Positions 55,815 to 64,000 of a stretch of DNA of 64,000 nucleotides are shown one piece after another. This stretch comes from Ditylenchus dipsaci (lineage: Eukaryota; Nematoda; Chromadorea; Rhabditida; Anguinidae). Each line of letters begins with the position of its first letter. The stretch's first letter is position 1. The translations under genes were made by a program, and so were the position numbers. The notes beneath the pieces were generated by a model. The model had not been told where the DNA came from and did no database searches. It was given only the letters and a program-made list of their open reading frames with translations. Where the stretch lies: NCBI GenBank assembly GCA_004194705.1, contig SADC01001323.1:62001-126000 (forward strand), given 5' to 3'.

Positions 55815-58050
55815 CTTCCAAGGCACATAGCTCGCTGGGGTGTGGGAGTATGGTTTCGCACTTTCGAGAAGGGCACATCTCCAGACAATTGTGCGTCAAA
55901 CATTAGCTAAAAAAAATTAGCTCTAAGGCACTTATGCTGCGAACAAACTTTGTAGTCAAAAACCTGACGGACATAGTCCAAATACTATATAGACATATTG
56001 ACTGTAAAAAAGAAAACAGGTTGAATTAGTAGAGGAACTACGGAAATTAGTCCAAATAATCATGCCAATCGTAATAACCTAGCCTTGAGCAACGAAGAAT
56101 TTGAAAAAAGCGTGGATTTGGGCCGGAAAAAAGTATTATCCTTATCACAAAGCACAAAAAATTCTTTGAAAAATAAAATTATTTCAAATTCCCGCCAAAA
56201 AATAGGCCTAAAAAAGGCCTAAAATAGCCTAGTTAGACCGAAAAGGCCTAGGCCTAAAAAAGGCCTAGTTAGGACTAGGCCTAACTCAAATTTTGCAGGC
56301 CTATTTTGGGAATCCCAGCTATTAAGGAAAAAGGCCTAGTTAGACCGAAATTCTCATCCCTGTATACCACTCGATAGAGAAACTCCAGGGCTAAAAATTA
56401 CATATCGTTTGTGAAAACGTCAAATGAAAAAATGGTCGTACTGTGCCCTTGAAGCGTAGGGATTTTTTTTGGGACACCCTGTACAGCTACGACTCGGTAC
56501 AACAAACGGTGGACTTTAACAAAAAAATACTTTAACAAAAACTGAAAATTCCCGGATTTGAAATCTATCCACCTGCAACAAAAGCATTTTCAGACATTGG
56601 AGGTTGGAACATATGGGAGACTCACTCAAAGTCTGTTCAAACAATGGGAGATACGCGCAAAATCCGTTCAAACAATAGGAGATTCGCGCAAAATCCATCC
56701 AAGAAAAGGACGTTCAAACAACGTCGTTTACAAGCATCGGTATTTTCACGCAAAATCTGTTTAAAAAAAAGATTTTCAAACAATGTCTTTTTCAACCAAA
56801 AGGGAGATTCAAAAGGTAGCCACCCAGGTGGATTCGAACCAGCAACCACTACATCACCCCTTAGAATCGCTCAGAACCCTATCCAGAATGGAAAAAACCC
56901 AAAAATAACTGGTTTTTAGGGAGTTTCTCAGAAAGAAGGGGTGAACTTTTCGCAAAAAATCGATTGAGCGGATCAGATTTCCGGTTAGATGGGTTTAATC
57001 GCTCGAAATTGTGTGGTCTGCTGTAATTTGAGGTGGTTTAGAATGGATAGTGAGGAATCCTGAGCGATTAAGCCCATCTGACCGGAAATATGATCCGTTT
57101 AATCGATTTTTCGCAAAAAATTTACCCCCCCCTCATTTTGGTCACCCACTCATCCTGAGTCAATCTGTGAAAAGTGCACTTCCGACTAACTTTTCATGGC
57201 GTTTACAAGGCCATCCAAAAGTGCTCTGGATGTGCCCTATCTTGGGGCATATAATGAGCACTTTCCGGAGGTGACGAATTTTGCCCCGTCAGCCGGACAA
57301 ATTAGTGAGTTTCTCTTAAATCGGCTTTTTTGCCCTTTTTTTTGGATGAGTAATTTTGAGAGTACTTTTCCAAAAAGGGCATATTTGTCTCATCGACGGG
57401 ACAAAAGCACGAGTTTCCCAAAACTACTCTTTTTCATTTTTTTTGTTCGGGTCATATTAGGTCGATTTTCGAGATTTTCGGTCATGGGAAAAAACACCGT
57501 TTTACCCCCAAAGTCAGAAAAAAAGTTCTTTTTGAGGCGTGTTATATCTTTTGCGATGTATCTTTTTCCACTCTTTAAATTAAAAAAAAATTGAATTAAA
57601 AAAACCATGGTATGATATGGGAAATGGGTAATATTTAATTCTGCCCCTAATTGCTGAAAAATGCCCCTAATTCGGAAAAAATGCCCCTAATTTGAATTGC
57701 CCCTAATTACTGAAAAACGCCCCCCTAATTGGTGAAAATGCCCCCTAATTTTACTCCCCCTTAGTAAACCCCAAAAAACCAACTTTCAGGTGCTTCTGGC
57801 CATTCCGGAGTAAGATTCTGACCAATCCAAGTTATTTTTTTGACTAAAAAATTCAAATTCCCGCGAAATTTTGACTAAAAACGATGAGAGAGAAAAATTA
57901 GGGGCCTTTTTTCAGCAAATTAGGGGGCATTTTTTAGCAATTAGGTGGCATTTTTGAGCAATTAGGGGGCAATTCAAATTAGGGGGCATTTTTCAGTAAT
58001 TAGGGGCAAAATTAAATACTACCCTATGGGAAATAGTGTGGTGAATTGGG
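55815..58050. repeat. Tandem duplication, unit 1
   Basis: From CTTCCAAGGCACATAGCTCG to GTGTGGTGAATTGGG. Repeated at 58218-60449 with an offset of 2402-2404 bp and only scattered single-base or short-indel differences. It includes the right end of the hAT, the right arm of the fold-back, a B-box-like segment (GGTGGATTCGAACCAGCAA, at 56829) and the element at 57626. Confidence 0.9.
57626..58024. mobile_element. 399-bp element with GCCCCTAATTNCTGAAAAA units, 10-bp duplication
   Basis: Ends GGGTAATATTTAATTCTGCC and, inverted, GGGTAGTATTTAATTTTGCC. TATGGGAAAT is exact at 57616-57625 and 58025-58034, a length more like MULE or hAT-related elements than pogo. Related to 40551-41000. Copied with the tandem duplication to 60025-60429. 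Confidence 0.8.
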
Positions 58051-58217
58051 CTTTTTCAACCAAAAGGGAGATCAAAAGGTAGCCACCCAGGTGGATTCGA
58101 ACCAGCAACCACTACATCACCCCTTAGAATCGCTCAGAACCCTATCCAGAATGGAAAAACCCAAATAACTGGTTTTAGGGAGTTCTCAGAAAGAAGGGGT
58201 GAACTTTTCGGGTGAAC
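58051..58217. repeat. Junction segment of the tandem duplication
   Basis: A third copy of about 56790-56953 only (CTTTTTCAACCAAAAGGGAG to GGTGAACTTTTCG), placed between the two units. It joins unit 2 at ...CTTTTCGGGTGAACTTCC, where GAACTT is common to both sides. Confidence 0.8.
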
Positions 58218-60449
58218 TTCCAAGGCACATAGCTCGCTGGGGTGTGGGAGTATGGTTTCGCACTTTCGAGAAGGGCACATCTCCAGACAATTGTGCGTCA
58301 AACATTAGCTAAAAAAAATTAGCTCTAAGGCCACTTATGCTGCGAACAAACTTTGTAGTCAAAAACCTGACGGACATAGTCCAAATACTATATAGACATA
58401 TTGACTGTAAAAAGAAAACAGGTTGAATTAGTAGAGGAACTACGGAAATTAGTCCAAATAATCATGCCAATCGTAATAACCTAGCCTTGAGCAACGAAGA
58501 ATTTGAAAAAAGCGTGGATTTGGGCCGGAAAAAAGTATTATCCTTATCACAAAGCACAAAAAAATTCTTTGAAAAATAAAACTATTTCAAATTCCCGCCA
58601 AAAAATAGGCCTAAAAAAGGCCTAAAATAGGCCTAGTTAGACCGAAAAGGCCTAGGCCTAAAAAAGGCCTAGTTAGGACTAGGCCTAACTCAAATTTTGC
58701 AGGCCTATTTTGGGAATCCCAGCTATTAAGGAAAAAGGCCTAGTTAGACCGAAATTCTCATCCCTGTATACCACTCGATAGAGAAACTCCAGGGCTAAAA
58801 AATTACATATCGTTTGTGAAAACGTCAAATGAAAAAATGGTCGTACTGTGCCCTTGAAGCGTAGGGATTTTTTTTGGGACACCTGTACAGCTACGACTCG
58901 GTACAACAAACGGTGGACTTTAACAAAAAATACTTTAACAAAAACTGAAAATTCCCGGATTTGAAATCTATCCACCTGCAACAAAAGCATTTTCAGACAT
59001 TGGAGGTTGGAACATATGGGAGACTCACTCAAAGTCTGTTCAAACAATGGGAGATACGCGCAAAATCCGTTCAAACAATGGGAGATTCGCGCAAAATCCA
59101 TCCAAGAAAAGGACGTTCAAACAACGTCGTTTACAAGCATCGGTATTTTCACGCAAAATCTGTTTAAAAAAAAGATTTTCAAACAATGTCTTTTTCAACC
59201 AAAAGGGAGATTCAAAAGGTAGCCACCCAGGTGGATTCGAACCAGCAACCACTACATCACCCCTTAGAATCGCTCAGAACCCTATCCAGAATGGAAAAAA
59301 CCCAAAAATAACTGGTTTTTAGGGAGTTTCTCAGAAAGAAGGGTGAACTTTTCGCAAAAAATCGATTGAGCGGATCAGATTTCCGGTTAGATGGGTTTAA
59401 TCGCTCGAAATTGTGTGGTCTGCTGTAATTTGAGGTGGTTTAGAATGGATAGTGAGGAATCCTGAGCGATTAAGCCCATCTGACCGGAAATATGATCCGT
59501 TTAATCGATTTTTCGCAAAAAATTTACCCCCCCCTCATTTTGGTCACCCACTCATCCTGAGTCAATCTGTGAAAAGTGCACTTCCGACTAACTTTTCATG
59601 GCGTTTACAAGGCCATCCAAAAGTGCTCTGGATGTGCCCTATCTTGGGCATATAATGAGCACTTTCCGGAGGTGACGAATTTTGCCCCGTCAGCCGGACA
59701 ATTAGTGAGTTTCTCTTAAATCGGCTTTTTTTGCCCTTTTTTTTGGATGAGTAATTTTGAGAGTACTTTTCCAAAAAGGGCATATTTGTCTCATCGACGG
59801 GACAAAAGCACGAGTTTCCCAAAACTACTCTTTTTCATTTTTTTTGTTCGGGTCATATTAGGTCGATTTTCGAGATTTTCGGTCATGGGAAAAACACCGT
59901 TTTACCCCCAAAGTCAGAAAAAAAGTTCTTTTTGAGGCGTGTTATATCTTTTGCGATGTATCTTTTTCCACTCTTTAAATTAAAAAAAATTGAATTAAAA
60001 AAAACATGGTATGATATGGGAAATGGGTAATATTTAATTCTGCCCCCTAATTGCTGAAAAATGCCCCTAATTTCGGAAAAAATGCCCCCTAATTTGAATT
60101 GCCCCTAATTACTGAAAAACGCCCCCCTAATTGGTGAAAATGCCCCCTAATTTTACTCCCCCTTTAGTAAACCCCCAAAAAACCAACTTTCAGGTGCTTC
60201 TGGCCATTCCGGAGTAAGATTCTGACCAATCCAAGTTATTTTTTTGACTAAAAAATTCAAATTCCCGCGAAATTTTGACTAAAAACGATGAGAGAGAAAA
60301 ATTAGGGGGCCTTTTTTCAGCAAATTAGGGGGCATTTTTTAGCAATTAGGTGGCATTTTTGAGCAATTAGGGGGCAATTCAAATTAGGGGGCATTTTTCA
60401 GTAATTAGGGGCAAAATTAAATACTACCCTATGGGAAATAGTGTGGTGA
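58218..60449. repeat. Tandem duplication, unit 2
   Basis: Copy of 55815-58050. It starts inside the hAT element and so has only the hAT right end (to about 58766). Confidence 0.9.
60025..60429. mobile_element. Second copy of the 57626 element (within duplication unit 2)
   Basis: Same ends and the same flanking TATGGGAAAT as 57626-58024, so it arose by the segmental duplication and not by a new transposition. Confidence 0.8.
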
Positions 60450-60454
60450 ATTGG

Positions 60455-61910
60455 GTTGATGAGACCAAAACTCCGAATTCACTAACCCGAACCCCGTATC
60501 CTGGGAGGGTACCCCTCGGAACAGGTGGATAGTGCATTTTGGTGGCCCTAGTGCAAAAGCAGTTGCCAAAATTTGCCTTGGTCCCCCTTGTTGTTTTTTT
60601 ATTGAAAAACAACTTGGTCCTGTTGTTTTGAAGGTGATTATGTTAACTATAATCGCCATAATTACCATAATCACCATATTAACATAACCATGATGGACAG
60701 GGGGGACCAATTTGTTTTACAATTAAAACAACAGGGGGACGAAGGCAAATATGCTAACTGATTCTGCACTAGAACCCAGGTGAATATTGACCTAGATGGA
60801 CTGAAAAATTAAATGATGGTCTTAATCAAAAAAGATCCATGATGTCATACGCGAAATCGTGCTAGGAATTGTGTTTGATAAGACCATATTTGAGATTTTC
60901 CCCACCTCAAGGGAGAAACCTGGGTGGGTACCACCTGGTTAGGTGGTACTATTCAGGCCACCTGGATAGCCTGAAAAAGTTATTTTTTTTCAAATTATAT
61001 ACAAATTATGCTACCACATGTGAAAACGTGTCAGAAGTCTTGTTTTATGGGACCAAAATTTCTATTTTGCATACTAAACCCTATAAATCAAGGGTTTTAT
61101 GGCTAGCCAAGTGGATGTGTGCCTCACACTAGAAAACATTAACCGTTTTGAGATTTAAATGGCGAAAAATGTAATTGTAGTATTAATTAATTTAATTTTC
61201 GACACGATTTCACTTTCAAATAATTGATTTTTTAAATTTGGGCGGAATTTTCATTTTTAGCCCATCCATGTGGATATCCAGATGGATCAGTTAGTACCTA
61301 CCCTTGTTATCGGCCTCCGCGTAAGTAAAATCGGAATTAGGTCTTAACAAATCAAATTTTTTACGCGATTTTACATACGATAGCATGGTTTATTATCCTA
61401 TTTGACTAAATTTTTATTTTTTTGGCTATTCATCTGGATACCCACCTGACCAGCTCGTACCCACCCAGGTTTCAGCCTTTAAGACGGGAAATCTCAAATT
61501 CGGTCTTATCAAACCCAATTCCTTACACAATTTTACGTATGATATCGTGGTTTGTTTAAAAATTTGACTTGACTTTATTTTTCAAGCCATCCAGGTGGAT
61601 ATCCACCTGACCCTAGGGATACCCACCACCGGTTCGGGTTCGGGTGGGTGAATTCGTAGTTTTAGTCATATCAAACTCGATTTGCCGCACGATTCTACGT
61701 ATGATACGGTAGTTGGTTTTCGATTCTGACATAAAAAAAATTCCGGGTCATATGGATGAATATTCACCTGAATAAGTGGTACGTACCTTGGTTTTCGGGG
61801 TTTCGGTGGGCGAAATCGAAGTTTCGGTCAACAGATCGGTTTCACCATGCAATTGTAGGCTGACACTTCCTTATTTTTTGCTTGAATTTTTCAAAAAATT
61901 CACAAAATCA
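60455..61910. repeat. Inverted array of a ~160-bp satellite
   Basis: Recurring landmarks are AGGTGGATATCCACCTG with GGGTACC and, about 60-70 bases on, a CATACGNGAAATCGTG segment. They occur in one direction at about 60500-61100 and in the other at about 61210, 61370, 61535, 61690 and 61850, with spacing of 155-165 bp. At least seven decayed units. About three further units lie inside the transposon at 5473-6982. A GCCTTGGTCCCCCTTGTTG fold-back (60565-60740) interrupts the array. Confidence 0.75.
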
Positions 61911-61966
61911 AATTCAGGGCCTAATTAGCGCCTAAATTATTGCATTTTTTTTGGATAAATTTCCTT

Positions 61967-62125
61967 TTGGCCATAGAATTCTCGCTTTTGGCCATAGAAT
62001 ATTTTATTTTGGCCATAGAATTCTTCTTTTTGGCCGTAGAATTATTCTCTTTGGCCATAGAATTATTCTCTTTGGCCATAGAATTATTCTCTTTGGCCAT
62101 AGAATTATTCTCTTTGGTCATAGAT
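61967..62125. repeat. Tandem repeat, 24-bp unit TTTTGGCCATAGAATTATTC
   Basis: About seven copies; the last four are almost identical (CTCTTTGGCCATAGAATTAT). It gives long open frames in both directions, which are not genes. Confidence 0.9.
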
Positions 62126-62254
62126 TGTTTTTAGCCGTACTCGCTCAAAATCATGTTTCAACCACTTTTCGATATTTTATTGTGTCTGAAACATGCTGCA
62201 AAATGTTTTCAAGGTGCAAACAACACGCCTGGTTGTTGGTTGTTTGAATAAATT

Positions 62255-62398
62255 GAAAAACTCGGTTAACTGACACCTTAGCCTTGAATTGGATTAATTA
62301 CCTCGTTTATCTGACATTCCAGTTATCTGACACCTCGTTTATCCGACACCCTAAGGCCGGTCCCCTGGGGTGTCAGATAAACGAGAGTTGACTGTAGT
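62255..62398. mobile_element. Pogo-like end with TTATCTGACACCTCG units
   Basis: Right-type end AGATAAACGAGAGTTGACTG followed by TA, with four CTCGTTTATCTGACACC units before it. AACTCGGTTAACTGACACC at 62258 may be the remains of the other end. Confidence 0.55.
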
Positions 62399-62535
62399 CG
62401 TATCCGGGTCAGAGGACTCAGGTAGTGTACTAGTACCTGGGTTGTGATATTTTCGTCTTGAAACGAAATTTTTAAATTATAAATGTTTTTCTATGATCTA
62501 CAGTTCTACTGGACAATCCATGCCCCAGCTAAAGC

Positions 62536-63761
62536 GGGCAAAGCTTTTCCTTGCTGCTAAAAGACTTCTTTTTGCTCCCAAAGGACTTTTTTTGCTGCTA
62601 ATTTTTTTGCTGCAAAAAGACTTTTTTTGCTCCCAAAGGACTTTTTTTGCTGCTAATTTTGTCTGCTGCAAAAAGACTTTTTTTTGCTCCAAGAAGACTT
62701 TTTTTGCTGCAAAAAGACTTTTCGTGCTGCAAAAAGACTTTTTTTTGCTGCTAAAATACTTTTTTTGCTGCAAATATTCTTTTGCTTCACATGCCTTCTT
62801 CGCAGCATTTTTCACTAGAAATATCAATTATTATACATATTTTGCGGTCAATTTGTCCACAAAACTTTTATCATTTCTTAGGAACGAATAAACCATGCTA
62901 TTCAACCCAAAATTGTGTGCTGAAAACATTTTGTTGAGACCAAAATCCTGTTTTGACTACCTAGAATCTTTAATACCCTGGGTTATTTATTAAAAAAAAC
63001 AGTACCCACTTTAAGGTAGTCGCGACATATGCACTTGGACGGGGGGGGGGTTGCACTTTATATTGATTTGAGAAAAGTGTTTAAACATCTGCTAAGTAAC
63101 TTTTTTACGCTCAGAAGGATTTAAAGCTATTTTCTGATACCTTCCTAAATGAAAAATCAATTTTTTGGAAAAAAATTGAACCAAAATTTAAGTTTTTATT
63201 TAATTTTTGCCCCTGAAATGCATAAATACCAGGTAGTCGACCTTAAAATTAAGGGAATCATTCAGACTGAGGATGTATATAATTATATCATGCCTAGAGC
63301 AGTGCCTTGAGTGATTTAGTGTGTATAAATTTAGTGTGTATGAAAAGTCGGTTTTTGCCGCGAAATTTTTAGGCGGTACTTAAGTTGTTCAGCCGGACCA
63401 CACCTGGAGAATAAGGAACTACCTAGGTTTCGAAAGTGTGATTAATTGATCTGTGGACGAATTGACGTGTGGACGAAATGCACGAATTGGACGAATTGGC
63501 GAATGCACGAATTGACTGTGGACGCATTGATTGTGGACAAATTGACCGCAAAATATGTATAATAATTGATATTTCTAGTGAAAAATGCTGCGAAGAAGGC
63601 ATGTGAAGCAAAATATTTGCAGCATATTTGCAGCAAAAAAAAGTATTTTAGCAGCAAAAAAAGTCCTTTGGGAGCAAAAAAAAGCAGCAAAAAAATTAGC
63701 AGCAAAAAAAGTCCTTTGGGAGCAAAAAGAAGTCTTTTAGCAGCAAGGAAAAGCTTTGCCC
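62536..63761. mobile_element. 1226-bp inverted-repeat element with TTTTTGCTGCAAAAAGAC arrays
   Basis: Ends GGGCAAAGCTTTTCCTTGCT and its complement; AGCTAAAGC repeated at 62527-62535 and 63762-63770 (9 bp). The arms of about 330 bp contain many TTTTTTTGCTGCAAAAAGAC units and then AATATCAATTATTATACATA-type sequence on both sides. The centre (62880-63500) is unassigned. The 132- and 120-codon open frames are products of the arrays. Confidence 0.82.
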
Positions 63762-63769
63762 AGCTAAAG

Positions 63770-64000
63770 CAAGTGGTCGTCCACTCGGATTGAATTTTTT
63801 TCAACGATTTTCATGTTCTAAAACCTGTTTTCTAGACTAATTCGGGTATGCTGAAGATGGTCTTATATTAGTAAAATGAGGTTTTGTATGGTGTTTTTTG
63901 AGTATTGGGAAATAATTGATTTTACCAAAACTCAAAAAATACCATATAAAACTTCATTTTACTATTATCAAACCCTCTTCAACATTCCCGAATTACTCCA
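63770..64000. repeat. Relative of the fold-back at 2990-3440
   Basis: AGTGGTCGTCCACTCGGAT is followed by CTAATTCGGGTATGCTGAAG and then an inverted pair (AAAATGAGGTTTTGTATGG / CCATATAAAACTTCATTTTA), in the same order as at 3075-3300. It continues beyond the window. Confidence 0.6.

Larger units (their letters stand above)
53814..56362. mobile_element. 2549-bp hAT element with TTTTAGGCCTA arrays
   Basis: The left end is CAGGGATGAGGGTTTCGGTC and the inverted right end CAGGGATGAGAATTTCGGTC. TATACCAC is duplicated exactly at 53806-53813 and 56363-56370. Both ends (53835-53975, 56200-56340) repeat TAGGCCTA AAATAGGCCTA. Next to each array is a long inverted match (GCCAAAAAATAGGCC to AATCCACGCTTTTTTC). 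The centre has nested repeats, including an element with GGCGTAGCCAG ends at 54363-54530 and a degenerate array at 55430-55735. No transposase was seen. Confidence 0.88.
53104..56480. repeat. Fold-back element, right arm split by a hAT insertion
   Basis: The left arm starts GGGTCCCAAAAAAGTCCCTA and runs through ATCGAATGGTATATAAACAT and AAATTTAAAATCTCGATTTC. The right arm is the inverse, beginning at about 53720 and continuing after the hAT (56371-56480), ending CCCTTGAAGCGTAGGGATTT. Arms are about 230 bp. Confidence 0.7.

Noticed and set aside
53830..56340. TTAGGC hexamers, the nematode telomere repeat
   Set aside because: They occur only as part of TTTTAGGCCTA palindromes in the ends of the hAT element, not in tandem TTAGGC runs.
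56558..59322. Pairs of 60-140 codon open frames repeated at 2403-bp offset
   Set aside because: They recur only because the DNA is duplicated, overlap on both strands, and consist of a TTCAAACAATGGGAGAT short tandem repeat and transposon ends.
61921..62247. Open frames of 64-98 codons with repeated FGHRI or MAKENNS peptides
   Set aside because: They translate the 24-bp tandem repeat, in both directions, with no gene signals.
62493..63804. Lys/Phe-rich open frames of 109-132 codons
   Set aside because: They are translations of the inverted TTTTTGCTGCAAAAAGAC arrays and mirror each other on the two arms.

Overview
This is a 64 kb stretch of AT-rich, intron-containing eukaryotic DNA, most probably from a nematode. 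The evidence is a seven-transmembrane gene that looks like an SRE-type nematode chemoreceptor (23564-30245), short GT-AG introns, U-rich sequence ending in AG just before start codons where a spliced leader could be added, and two same-strand genes only about 175 bp apart, as in a nematode operon. The species cannot be named from the sequence.

Genes on the + strand: a small tail-anchored protein (4682-7631), a small helical protein of unknown function (10515-11171), the spliceosome-disassembly factor TFIP11 with 18 coding exons (11347-19421), and the SRE-like receptor (23564-30245). On the - strand there is an internally deleted but open copy of the small helical gene (41172-41499) and a single-pass membrane C-type lectin-like gene with three frameshifts (48729-51668). 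Coding sequence is a few per cent of the window.

Most of the rest is transposon. At least a dozen elements have terminal inverted repeats and an exact or near-exact 8-10 bp target duplication (hAT-like by size), from 77 bp to 2.5 kb. About nine more have pogo/Tigger-like ends (CAGTCGA-TCTCG or CCGTAT), most with TA on both sides. Decayed transposase genes belong to hAT (9839-10080), pogo (35460-36325), PIF/Harbinger (42052-43090) and MULE (43590-44820; 33020-33292). Many elements sit inside introns or inside one another. The recurrent theme is that unrelated element families carry at both ends clusters of a private, often palindromic 10-25 bp motif.

Layout: 1-4650 small inverted-repeat elements; 4682-7631 tail-anchored gene with a 1.5 kb element in intron 2; 8042-10266 nested pogo- and hAT-type elements; 10515-19421 two-gene putative operon; 19641-22530 Harbinger-like and fold-back elements; 23564-30245 receptor gene with a 4 kb intron full of elements; 30246-41005 intergenic transposon field; 41172-44820 gene remnant, Harbinger and MULE; 45160-47575 tandem array and hAT-like elements; 48729-51668 lectin-like gene; 53104-60449 a fold-back element, a hAT inserted into it, and a 2.4 kb tandem duplication; 60455-61910 an inverted array of a ~160 bp satellite; 61967-63761 tandem and inverted repeats.
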